The translations under genes and the position numbers were made by a program. A DNA stretch of 14,093 nt from Dehalococcoidia bacterium (lineage in GTDB: Bacteria; Chloroflexota; Dehalococcoidia; UBA3495), in assembly GCA_002730485.1 (NCBI GenBank), contig PCAH01000034.1, positions 1-14,093 of the forward strand. Direction: 5' to 3'. The first letter of the stretch is position 1; every line of letters begins with the position of its first letter. Of this stretch, positions 5,214 through 12,196 are shown one piece after another. Below the pieces are notes generated by a model. The model did no database searches and had not been told where the DNA came from. It was given only the letters and a program-made list of their open reading frames with translations.

Positions 5214-6317
5214 ATGGCAGAACCGTTTGAAACCACCGTCATTGGCAGCATGCCCAAGCCGCCCTGGCTCTACCGCCAGGCAGCGATGGACGCTAAGGAC
5301 TCGGACCACCACGGTGGCGGGGCCGACTGGCTCCTTTCCGGACAAGAACTCCACGAAGCCCAGAATGATGCGGTCAGACTGGCCATCTACGACCAGGAAA
5401 CGGCCGGTGTCCGCATCATCAGCGATGGCGAACAACGACGTAAGTCGTACCTGACCCATATCACCTCTCAGTTCGGCGGCATCGACTACGAAACCCTGGC
5501 TGAAAAGTGGATTCGTGACGGCCGTCGTCTGGCCCAGGTGGGACGCTGTATCGGTCCCGTTGAATGGCTTGGGCCAATCGTCGTGGACGACCTAACGTTC
5601 CTGCTGACCCAGACCACCTCGCCGGTAAAAGTAACTCTGCCCGGCCCAATGACCGTGGTGGACTCGATCTCCGACGACTACTACGGCGATGAACGCGCTT
5701 TCGCCATGGCTGCAGCCGACGCCATCAACAAAGAGGCCAAGGCGCTGGATGCCCGCGGCCCGGCGGTAATCCAGTTTGATGAACCGGTATTCAGTCGCTA
5801 TCCGGAGAAGGTGGCCGACTGGGGCATAGAAGCCCTGAACCGTTGTGCCGATGGTCTCATCGCTCAAACCGCAGTGCACGTTTGCTACAGCTACGCCATG
5901 CCCGGCGTGGCCCGCCCCATCAAGCCCAGCTACCCTCAGATACTGGCCGAACTGGAGAAATCGAAGATCGACCAGCTTGCGTTGGAGTTTCAAGCGCCCC
6001 AGTTGGATCCAGCGCTGCTGGAACTCTGTCCTTCCAAGACGGTTCTTTTTGGCTGTATCAATAATGCGGACCCAGAGATTGAAAACGCATCGGATATTGC
6101 CAAGCGTCTTCTGGAAGCCGCAGAACACCACGACCCGACAAAGATACAAGCAGCGCCCGATTGCGGTTTGGTGCCCCTGACCCAGCCCATCGCCCGGGCC
6201 AAGCTATCCGCCCTCTTCCGAGGTTCTCAGATCGCCCGCGACCAGCTACTCGGGCCCGCTGCTGGCTTCCACGACCACGAACACGGACATGGGCACGAGC
6301 ACGGCCATGGACACTAA
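5214..6317 (+). CDS. MetE C-domain-like methyltransferase with His-rich tail
   Basis: A 367-residue protein resembling the catalytic C-terminal barrel of cobalamin-independent methionine synthase (UROD/MetE-like superfamily). Family signs are TTVIGSMPKP at the N-terminus, SDGEQRRKSY (70-79), VKVTLPGPMTVVDS (138-151) and IQFDEPVFSRYPE (186-198). All four zinc/thiol-activating ligands are present: His222 and Cys224 (HVCYSY), Glu258 (ALEFQAP) and Cys317 (PDCGLVPL). The N-terminal MetE half is absent, so it is a stand-alone core protein of the kind that transfers methyl groups from varied donors. After the normal end comes a tail, HDHEHGHGHEHGHGH (353-367), with 8 alternating histidines that should bind Zn, Ni or Co. 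ATG abuts the preceding stop (TAGATG), so translation is probably coupled. The 3' end overlaps the next gene. Confidence 0.88.
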   Translation: MAEPFETTVIGSMPKPPWLYRQAAMDAKDSDHHGGGADWLLSGQELHEAQNDAVRLAIYDQETAGVRIISDGEQRRKSYLTHITSQFGGIDYETLAEKWIRDGRRLAQVGRCIGPVEWLGPIVVDDLTFLLTQTTSPVKVTLPGPMTVVDSISDDYYGDERAFAMAAADAINKEAKALDARGPAVIQFDEPVFSRYPEKVADWGIEALNRCADGLIAQTAVHVCYSYAMPGVARPIKPSYPQILAELEKSKIDQLALEFQAPQLDPALLELCPSKTVLFGCINNADPEIENASDIAKRLLEAAEHHDPTKIQAAPDCGLVPLTQPIARAKLSALFRGSQIARDQLLGPAAGFHDHEHGHGHEHGHGH

Positions 6318-7113
6318 GTTCCAGCACATAGACCTTCAACGCAGAGACCACGTAGCAGTCACCACACTGCAACGTCCTGACCGCTTGAATGCGATCAATC
6401 GGCAGATGGCCCAGGAACTGCACGACGTGCTAGACCAACTTGCCGGAGAATTTCCGGAGATCAGAGCCGTCATCATCACCGGCGCGGGCACAGGGTTCTG
6501 TTCGGGTGCCGATGTAGGCGATATGCCGGCCAGGATGGCAGAGGGCGGGGACCGAGACCCCAACAACCCGGATCCAGGCCCTTCAATCACCATGCGTCTA
6601 GCGCCCCATTTAAGGGAGATTCCTCAGCCGGTGATCGCTGCCGTGAACGGTGTTGCCGCCGGAGCCGGACTGGGCATTGCCCTGGCCTCGGACATCAGAA
6701 TCGCTTCCGAGAACGCTCGTTTTACGTCGGTCTTTGTCAAACGCTCCCTGGTGCCGGACGCCGGTGTTTCGGAGATTCTCATCGCCCTGGCCGGACCGGG
6801 CATCGCCGCCGAGATGTCGTACACTGGCCGGGTCTACGATGCCCCTTGGGCACTATCCAAAGGTCTGGTCAATGAGATCTTTCCAGCGGACGAGTTGTTG
6901 GCTCAGGCAGAAGCCATGGCCCAGGAGATAGCAGTCAATCCCCCGCTGGCCGTGAAGGCGATCAAGGGATTATTCAACGTGCATCACACCAGCCTGAACA
7001 AGGTCATATTGGCCGAGCACCGGGCCAACGACCCGCTGCGCGGCACCGCTGATCAGACAGAAGCTGTCCAAGCCTTTTTGGAGAAGCGCGCTCCCAAGTT
7101 CACCGGGACTTAG
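6307..7113 (+). CDS. Enoyl-CoA hydratase/isomerase family, PaaG-like
   Basis: A 268-residue crotonase-fold protein acting on acyl-CoA thioesters. The CoA-binding and oxyanion-hole segments are clear: RPDRLNAIN (23-31), FCSGADVGDM (64-73) and AAVNGVAAGAGLGIALASDI (111-130). The two catalytic glutamates of true hydratases are missing: the position in GAGLGI is Gly and the one in RFTSVFV is Phe. Asp151 in SLVPDAGVS matches the catalytic Asp of PaaG-type ring-epoxide/enoyl isomerases, so double-bond or epoxide isomerisation is likelier than hydration. The start is either ATG 6307 (11-nt overlap with the MetE-like gene) or ATG 6289 (29-nt overlap). The first gives a normal N-terminus for the family and was chosen. 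It is co-transcribed with the dipeptidase and MetE-like genes. Confidence 0.9.
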   Translation: MDTKFQHIDLQRRDHVAVTTLQRPDRLNAINRQMAQELHDVLDQLAGEFPEIRAVIITGAGTGFCSGADVGDMPARMAEGGDRDPNNPDPGPSITMRLAPHLREIPQPVIAAVNGVAAGAGLGIALASDIRIASENARFTSVFVKRSLVPDAGVSEILIALAGPGIAAEMSYTGRVYDAPWALSKGLVNEIFPADELLAQAEAMAQEIAVNPPLAVKAIKGLFNVHHTSLNKVILAEHRANDPLRGTADQTEAVQAFLEKRAPKFTGT

Positions 7114-7182
7114 CATCAGCATCCAATCAACCGGCAAATACGTATTCTGATTCGACACCGGCTAACTCCGGGATGGCACTTA

Positions 7183-7191
7183 TGCTATCCT
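7183..7191 (+). promoter_or_regulatory. Possible extended -10 promoter of zinc-ribbon gene
   Basis: TGCTATCCT forms an extended -10 about 62 nt before the TTG start at 7254. No convincing -35 is present. The same TGCTA lead occurs in three other promoter candidates in this window (421-429, 10899-10891 and 10969-10977). A 10-bp palindrome AATACGTATT lies upstream at 7137-7146. Confidence 0.35.
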
Positions 7192-7253
7192 GGCAAAACG
7201 CCCCGTTCACCCAAATCACACCCTAGATTTAGGTATCTGAGTGAGGAAATAGA

Positions 7254-7691
7254 TTGAACTGTCCACGTTGCAACGTTGCCCTGACTGAAAAGAAATACAA
7301 GGATATCGATGTTGACCACTGCCCCCAATGCAAGGGGCTCTGGCTGGAATTCCATGAGTTGGATCAACTGGAAGACCACGCCATGGACAGTGACGATACC
7401 AAGGGCATGGTTGAGTACGCCCGCCGCGAGAGTGACATCTCCTGTCCCCATTGCAACGAGGTCATGGAGACTTTCAACTATCGGGCCCACGACCTACCCC
7501 TCGACCACTGCAAGAACGAACACGGCTACTGGCTGGACGAAGGCGAAGAGAAGAAAGTCCTCGACGTTATGAAACAACGCGTCCGAGACCTGAAGCGTTC
7601 CAGTTCGGCAGAGGAATCCTGGTCCAAGTTCATGGAGCGCGGCGGCACCCGCTCTTTCCTAACCAAGATCAAGGACTTGTTTACTGGCTAA
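7254..7691 (+). CDS. Tandem zf-TFIIB zinc-ribbon protein
   Basis: A 145-residue soluble protein with two TFIIB-type zinc-ribbon repeats. The first (MNCPRCNVAL through DHCPQCKGLWLEFHELDQLE) has all four cysteines, Cys3, Cys6, Cys23 and Cys26, and the usual G-x-W-L-E/D ending. The second (ISCPHCNEVME through DHCKNEHGYWLDEGE) has Cys64, Cys67 and Cys86, but Glu89 stands where the fourth cysteine belongs; His90 next to it might substitute. The C-terminus (about 105-145) is basic and helical. Bacterial members are common and lack a defined role. The start is TTG at 7254: GAGGA at 7243-7247 is well placed and the first CxxC would be lost with any later start. It stands alone, convergent with the minus-strand operon. 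Confidence 0.88.
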   Translation: MNCPRCNVALTEKKYKDIDVDHCPQCKGLWLEFHELDQLEDHAMDSDDTKGMVEYARRESDISCPHCNEVMETFNYRAHDLPLDHCKNEHGYWLDEGEEKKVLDVMKQRVRDLKRSSSAEESWSKFMERGGTRSFLTKIKDLFTG

Positions 7692-7738
7692 CCTGCTTCT
7701 AGTTCCAACGCTTTCGCATATCTAAGAGTGCTCCACAT

Positions 7739-7770
7739 CTGTCATTCTGAGGCGGTAGCCAAAGAATCTC
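7739..7770. repeat. Possible dispersed intergenic repeat
   Basis: TGTCATTCTGAGGCGGTAGC followed by CAAAGAATCTC resembles the TCATTCTGAG...AAGAATCT type of short dispersed repeat that I recall from environmental Chloroflexota and other genomes. It lies in the 164-bp gap between two convergent genes. There is only one copy in this window, so the call rests on recall and not on internal evidence. Confidence 0.35.
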
Positions 7771-7855
7771 TTTGCCTCTGATAAATCCTGTTCCACCGGT
7801 AACGAGACCCTTTCCTTCACTCAGTGTAACAGCAAGTTTGCCTGGCCAACCGGGA

Positions 7856-9313
7856 CTACCGGCCCTCCAATTCCCTCATGAACAGTTCCAGCGATGCGTC
7901 TGCTTTGGAGTAGTCGTACGTTGCGTAACGGCGTTGGCGTAGTTGAACCACGTCACCATTGAAGAAACGCTCGTACAACGTCTGTCGGGAACCAAACTGG
8001 GTGCCGATCAAATCCCACGCCAGTCGGAACAGCCGCACCTTCTTTTTGGCATCGGTATTCGTCCCCTGGAAGTACTTATCAATATCTCCAGCTAAAGGTC
8101 CTGCAAAGTCTTCTTCCGTGGGCGTCAGCATCAACCCTCCGGCGGCCAGTTGCTCGACTATCGCCGCTACCCGGGCGTAGGCGTCGGGATACCAATTCCG
8201 CATGGCGATCCATGGCTCGGCGGCCGGCCAAATACCTTCTCCCTCATACGGTCCCGCGTCCGCCTCTGCGGCCCGCATGTAGGCCCGGACAGTCTCCAGT
8301 GTGTCAATGATCTCTGAATTCTTCTCCTGCACGTGGGAGTAACCGCCGATACCTATGGAATGGGTGATGCCGTGGGTGATACCCAGGATGAACTCCAGCT
8401 TGGCGATACTTTTAACTGCCACCTGTTGCATGTATTGCCGCCACAAAGTCACCTTCTGGACCGTCATGTTGGCCAGTTCCACATCGTCGTAGATGAAAAC
8501 CCGCTCCCAGGGAATCAACACGTCATCAAAGACGGCCAGGGCATCCATCTCGTCGTACTGTCCTGACAGGGGATAATCGGCCAGAGGACGGCCCATGTCG
8601 TGGCTGGGTCGGCAGATGAACCGCAGGCCCTTGGTGGCAACAGGGATGGCGAAACCAATGCAATACTTGCGGTCTTCCTCCGAGTCGGGGCGCAATGGGC
8701 GATACACCGGACAGAATATCTCGTCGGCGAACGGCGCCAGCGTAGCCAGGAGCTTCGCCCCCCGGACGATCACGCCCTCGTTGGTGTGGTCGACCACGCC
8801 CACTGCGGTATATGGATCAGGCAATTCTGCGATCGACAGAGACCGGTTTACCTGCGGGTGTCCAAAGGCGTGGGTCAGGCAGAGGTCCCGTTCCCTGACG
8901 TACTCGTGGTAGTTGCGGAGGTTGTCGCCATGCCGCTTGTCGTTCTGGCCATACAAGTGGGCCAGTTGCCGGGAGGCGGTGACCTGGATGTTCACATAGT
9001 CGGGAGTCCGCCCCAGCATACCGTGACTGTACCGGGCCACGATCTCCAGCGCCCCACGACGGCGCAGCAGGTCATCTTGGGTCTCCGGCACCAAGTAAGA
9101 CAGCGCGACCGGCTCCCCGCTGGTCGGGGACTTAAAGGTCATGCGCTCGTGGTTTTCAGGGACGTGTTGGAGGTCATAGACACCCGCCACCGTCTTGGCC
9201 ATACGGGCGGTCTTGGGGTGGGCGGTCACGTCATCGATCCGTTCACCCTCCAGCCAAATCTCCCGACCGTCTTTCAGTCCGTTGAGATACTGTTCGCCGG
9301 TGCGTACCGCCAT
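7856..9313 (-). CDS. HpaB-type FADH2-dependent 4-hydroxyphenylacetate 3-monooxygenase family
   Basis: A 485-residue protein of the HpaB/PvcC family, which uses reduced flavin and O2 to hydroxylate phenolic compounds, supplied by a separate flavin reductase. The N-terminal RTGEQYLNGLKDGREIWLEG (residues 4-23), SHGMLGRTPDYVN (96-108), LCLTHAFGHPQ (144-154) and PWERVFIYDDVELAN are family hallmarks. Arg102, Tyr106 and His148 match the substrate-phenol residues of characterised HpaB enzymes. The [4Fe-4S] cysteine pattern of the related 4-hydroxybutyryl-CoA dehydratases is not evident, so oxygenase is the better call. No HpaC-type reductase lies in the window, although the upstream nitroreductase is a flavoprotein. 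ATG 9313 was chosen: GGAGAG (9323-9318) is ideally placed, whereas the in-frame TTG at 9325 overlaps that site. It is the last gene of the minus-strand operon, after a strong hairpin. Confidence 0.9.
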   Translation of the reverse strand: MAVRTGEQYLNGLKDGREIWLEGERIDDVTAHPKTARMAKTVAGVYDLQHVPENHERMTFKSPTSGEPVALSYLVPETQDDLLRRRGALEIVARYSHGMLGRTPDYVNIQVTASRQLAHLYGQNDKRHGDNLRNYHEYVRERDLCLTHAFGHPQVNRSLSIAELPDPYTAVGVVDHTNEGVIVRGAKLLATLAPFADEIFCPVYRPLRPDSEEDRKYCIGFAIPVATKGLRFICRPSHDMGRPLADYPLSGQYDEMDALAVFDDVLIPWERVFIYDDVELANMTVQKVTLWRQYMQQVAVKSIAKLEFILGITHGITHSIGIGGYSHVQEKNSEIIDTLETVRAYMRAAEADAGPYEGEGIWPAAEPWIAMRNWYPDAYARVAAIVEQLAAGGLMLTPTEEDFAGPLAGDIDKYFQGTNTDAKKKVRLFRLAWDLIGTQFGSRQTLYERFFNGDVVQLRQRRYATYDYSKADASLELFMRELEGR

Positions 9314-9329
9314 ATGACTCTCCAATAAA

Positions 9330-9368
9330 CAAGACTCTTCCGGCAGTGTCCCAGCCGGAAGAGTCTTG
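9330..9368 (-). terminator. Strong hairpin between nitroreductase and HpaB genes
   Basis: Positions 9330-9344 pair with 9354-9368 in a perfect 15-bp stem (arm CAAGACTCTTCCGGC) around a 9-nt loop. Read on the minus strand, the stem is followed by TTTATT, as in an intrinsic terminator, and the HpaB ribosome site GGAGAG begins at once. It may end most nitroreductase transcripts, act as an attenuator for HpaB, or protect a processed end. Nothing between it and HpaB could hold a separate promoter. Confidence 0.6.
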
Positions 9369-9419
9369 AGTTATGCCGTTTGTGTTGTCTCGGTTCCTTG
9401 CCGACCGAACAAACTTGGT

Positions 9420-10037
9420 TTACTTGTAGGGGTTGTCCCAGGTGTCGATGCCGCAGACTTCTTCCAAAGGCTTGCGGGTGACTGAACCCCATTCGCCGCG
9501 CGGGTAACCCAGGGGCATGCAATACACGATCTCAGCGGTGTCTGGGATGTGGAGCAGCTTCTTCACCCGGCCGTCCACCACGGCGTGCAGGGTGGCGATG
9601 GTGCCGCCGATATTATGGGCTCGGGCGGCCAGCAGCAGGTTCTGGGCCGCTGGGATTATCCCGTTGGCGCCGCCTTTGTTCAGAGCACATATCAAGACCA
9701 TCACCGGAGCGTCGCCGAATTCATTGGCCAGGCGCATGGCCGACCTCTGGGAGTTCTTGCCCGGGAGAATGTCCTCGGGTCCCATGATTCCCTGGTCCTT
9801 GCGCTTGGCCCACCAGGCCTCATGGTAAAGCTCTCCCAGCTGTTTCCTCTTATCGTCGTCTTTCACAACGATGAAGTGCCATTGCTGGGTGTTGCCTCCG
9901 TTGGGGGCGCGGATGGCCGATTCCATGATGTCGCGGATTATCTCATCAGGGATTGGGTCGGGCTTCAACCGGCGCATGGCGCGTTGGGTGAACATCGCCT
10001 CGCCAAGGGACATTGTCAATCTGTCTGCAGTAGTCAT
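9420..10037 (-). CDS. Nitroreductase family FMN-dependent protein
   Basis: A 205-residue protein of the nitroreductase (NTR) fold, typically a homodimer binding FMN and reducing nitro, quinone, enone or flavin substrates with NAD(P)H. FMN-phosphate motif RAMRR lies at 19-23, AIRAPNGGNTQQWHFIVV (41-58) is the conserved APNGGNTQ region, and GYPRGEWGSVTRKPLEEV (177-194) is the characteristic C-terminal block. Length is normal. The start ATG 10037 has GGAGAG (10049-10044) 6 nt upstream. It lies 29 nt after the isomerase-family gene and before the HpaB gene, so it is co-transcribed with the former. It could reduce an intermediate of the pathway or deliver reduced flavin to HpaB. The latter is only inference from gene order. 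Confidence 0.92.
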   Translation of the reverse strand: MTTADRLTMSLGEAMFTQRAMRRLKPDPIPDEIIRDIMESAIRAPNGGNTQQWHFIVVKDDDKRKQLGELYHEAWWAKRKDQGIMGPEDILPGKNSQRSAMRLANEFGDAPVMVLICALNKGGANGIIPAAQNLLLAARAHNIGGTIATLHAVVDGRVKKLLHIPDTAEIVYCMPLGYPRGEWGSVTRKPLEEVCGIDTWDNPYK

Positions 10038-10066
10038 TTCTTGCTCTCCAAACTGAATTTATAGGC

Positions 10067-10834
10067 TTACGTTGTGCCGACTGTCTTCCTACGAAGGTCG
10101 GCACGTGGTTCGGCCAGAAGGCGGCCGTATCCCAACAGGGGTTCGGTTTCTCCGGCCTGACTGAGGACGCTCCAGAGGGTGGCTGTGTGGGACGTGACCA
10201 CCGGTTTGCCGATCTCATCTTCCAGGGCCTGTGCGGCCGCCATACCGTCGTGATTCATACAGCTGATGAACAGGCCGTCGGCCTCATCGGCATGGTCCTT
10301 CCAAGCGTTCATCGCAAAATCGAAAATCTCCTGGGGCGAGACCGAAGCGAAACCCTCTGCGTTCTCAAACCCCATGCCCTGCATGGTCAACGCCTCGATT
10401 CCGGCCTCCTTGAGGTAGGCCCGTTCGGCCACGTGATGGCTGTCCGGATACGGGGTTGTCACCACGATCTTCTTCAGTCCCAAATGCTGCAGGGCTTCTG
10501 CGACCGCAAGCATGGTCGAGGTGATGGGCGTGTTCCACTTGGCTTCCAGTTCCTGGCAGAACTCTCTATCCCCTTCCATACCCCGTAGAGCGCCGCTGAC
10601 GGTGCAACAGTAGGCCACGGAGTCGACCTTGGCGCTGGCTAGTTCACCGACCGCTCTGGAGGCATTACTCTCCATCTCGATCAGGGCTTCGATACTCTCA
10701 CCTGGCGCCAGCATCATGCGGCTGGTCAAGAAGGCCACTCCGGGAGGAGCCGCTTTGGGGTATCTCAACTCGGAGACTGACGATGCGCTTACGACCACCA
10801 AGCCGATCTTGGTCTGAACATCAAGCCGGTCCAT
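10067..10834 (-). CDS. Maleate isomerase / Asp-Glu racemase superfamily protein
   Basis: A 255-residue cytosolic protein of the two-domain Asp/Glu/hydantoin racemase superfamily, closest in motifs to maleate cis-trans isomerase and arylmalonate decarboxylase. The two catalytic-cysteine regions are present: SVAYCCTVSG with Cys76/Cys77, and LFISCMNHDGM with Cys192, each at the family's expected position. A pair of cysteines favours isomerase/racemase over arylmalonate decarboxylase, which has only the second. The inter-domain KKIVVTTPYPD segment (121-131) is also typical. The start ATG 10834 has GAGGA (10842-10838) a short distance upstream. It is the first gene of the minus-strand operon and is divergent from the SelA-like gene. 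Maleate isomerases act late in nicotinate and other ring-cleavage pathways, which fits the neighbours. Confidence 0.82.
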   Translation of the reverse strand: MDRLDVQTKIGLVVVSASSVSELRYPKAAPPGVAFLTSRMMLAPGESIEALIEMESNASRAVGELASAKVDSVAYCCTVSGALRGMEGDREFCQELEAKWNTPITSTMLAVAEALQHLGLKKIVVTTPYPDSHHVAERAYLKEAGIEALTMQGMGFENAEGFASVSPQEIFDFAMNAWKDHADEADGLFISCMNHDGMAAAQALEDEIGKPVVTSHTATLWSVLSQAGETEPLLGYGRLLAEPRADLRRKTVGTT

Positions 10835-10890
10835 ACGTCCTCGCTGTCATGGTGATTGGTGCCGGAATAAAGGGCCGGTTTCGGTTGCCA

Positions 10891-10899
10891 ATTTTAGCA
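10891..10899 (-). promoter_or_regulatory. Extended -10 promoter of the minus-strand operon
   Basis: On the minus strand TGCTAAAAT (10899 to 10891) is a good extended -10, about 57 nt before the ATG at 10834. No good -35 is seen. Its start point would be near 10884. It faces away from the plus-strand promoter at 10969-10977, and about 70 bp separate the two. Confidence 0.5.
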
Positions 10900-10968
10900 C
10901 ACCGCACAGATGACATAACCAGCTAAATACTCTCAAAGAATAACCAACCGATCTCCAGCGAGCATTGT

Positions 10969-10977
10969 TGCTATAAT
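10969..10977 (+). promoter_or_regulatory. Extended -10 promoter of SelA-like/LLM operon
   Basis: TGCTATAAT is a perfect extended -10, giving a start near 10984, about 42 nt before the chosen ATG at 11026. No recognisable -35 is found 17-18 nt upstream. The ATG at 10978 overlaps the end of this element and so would lie upstream of the mRNA start, which supports ATG 11026. Confidence 0.65.
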
Positions 10978-11025
10978 GTGGCCCACATTTCCCACAGACT
11001 ACTGGTTAGCCTCAGGAGGCCCCAA

Positions 11026-12153
11026 ATGGACGCGATGCAAGCATACCAACGACTAGGCGTGAAACCCGTCATCAACGCCGCTGGATCCATCACCAAGTTC
11101 GGTGGCACTAGGACCAGACCGGAGGTCCTGGAATTGATGACCGGGGCCGCCAGGATCATGGTTAACGTGGACGAACTCAACCGCAAGGCCGGAGAGGAGA
11201 TCGCCAGACTGACCGGAGCTGAAGCTGGCTTTGTCTGCAGCGGCGCTGCCGGAGGTCTGGTACTGCAAGCGGCAGCCTGCATCGCTGGCAAGGACCCCGT
11301 AAAGATGCGTCAACTACCCGACACCACCGGGATGAAAGACGAGATCATCATCCAGAACATGCACCGCTTCCCCTACGAGCAGGCCTTCCGCTCCGGCGGC
11401 GGCAAGTTGGTGGAGATCGGCGATTCCAGGTATTCCCACCCCTGGGAACTGGAAGGAGCCATCAGCGAAAACACCGCCGCAGTGGCCTTCCTTTGCGCGC
11501 CATTGACCAACCGACGAGCCATCCCCCTGGGTCAGGTCTGTGAGATAGCCCACGCCCGCGGCATTCCAGTCATAGTCGACGCTGCATCGATGCTACCGCC
11601 CCGGGCCAACCTCAAGAAATATCTGGCCGAGGGTGCCGACATGGTGTCCTTCAGCGGCGGCAAGGGGATTCGCGGCCCTCAGGGCACGGGTATCCTCTGT
11701 GGCCGGGCCGACTTGATCGAGGCGGCGGCGGCCCACGCGAACCCGGCCCAGATGTTGGGACGCCCCCTGAAAGTAGCCAAAGAAGAGGTATTGGGACTGG
11801 TCACGGCCCTGAACATGTTCTTAGAAGAGGATGAAGAAGCCGAGATGCGGGCTTATCGGGCGCTGGCCGAACAGGTTGTGGATGCCTTGAGCGAGATGCC
11901 AGGACTGAAGATAACCCTGGAGCACGACGAGTTTGATTACCTGATTCCCCACGCCGTGATCAAGTTTGGCCCCGACTGGCAAGGTCCCAGCAGAAGCGAA
12001 GTTGTAAAGGCCCTGGAAACAGGCGAAACCCAGATAATCCTGCACCAACTGGGACAGCCAGACGAGATCGCAGTAGACCCGCTAAACCTGACTGAAGAAG
12101 AGACCACAACCGTTATCAGCCGTCTGGTTGAAGAGCTGACCCGAAAGAATTAA
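11026..12153 (+). CDS. SelA-like PLP-dependent enzyme (aminotransferase/lyase family)
   Basis: A 375-residue fold-type I PLP enzyme of the SelA / DgaE-like group. It opens with YQRLGVKPVINAAGSITKFG (7-26), the group's usual start. Cofactor-binding features are CSGAAGGLVL (71-80), VIVDAASMLPP with Asp185 for the pyridine nitrogen, and SFSGGKGIRGPQGTG (208-222) with Lys213 as the Schiff-base lysine. Members outside true SelA are often ammonia lyases or racemase-like enzymes on amino acids or amino sugars. No tRNA-Sec or selenoprotein is seen here, so selenocysteine synthesis is unlikely. AGGAGG at 11014-11019 sits 6 nt before ATG 11026 and fixes the start; an upstream in-frame ATG (10978) overlaps the promoter. 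The LLM gene follows 43 nt later. Confidence 0.88.
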   Translation: MDAMQAYQRLGVKPVINAAGSITKFGGTRTRPEVLELMTGAARIMVNVDELNRKAGEEIARLTGAEAGFVCSGAAGGLVLQAAACIAGKDPVKMRQLPDTTGMKDEIIIQNMHRFPYEQAFRSGGGKLVEIGDSRYSHPWELEGAISENTAAVAFLCAPLTNRRAIPLGQVCEIAHARGIPVIVDAASMLPPRANLKKYLAEGADMVSFSGGKGIRGPQGTGILCGRADLIEAAAAHANPAQMLGRPLKVAKEEVLGLVTALNMFLEEDEEAEMRAYRALAEQVVDALSEMPGLKITLEHDEFDYLIPHAVIKFGPDWQGPSRSEVVKALETGETQIILHQLGQPDEIAVDPLNLTEEETTTVISRLVEELTRKN

Positions 12154-12196
12154 CTCAGCAGTAAACAATATTCCCACCGAAACTTAGGAGAATTTA

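Noticed and set aside
4539..5459. Minus-strand ORF of 306 codons opposite the dipeptidase and MetE-like genes
   Set aside because: It mirrors well-supported genes with clear motifs on the other strand, spans the junction of two of them, and shows no recognisable domain.
8600..9328. Plus-strand ORF of 242 codons opposite HpaB
   Set aside because: Antisense shadow of a strongly supported HpaB family gene.
10978..11025. Upstream in-frame start for the SelA-like gene
   Set aside because: The ATG overlaps the end of the TGCTATAAT promoter element and so would lie before the transcript start; ATG 11026 has a perfect AGGAGG site.
11026..12153. True selenocysteine synthase (SelA)
   Set aside because: No SelB, tRNA-Sec or selenoprotein is nearby, and the catabolic neighbours fit the SelA-like lyase group better.
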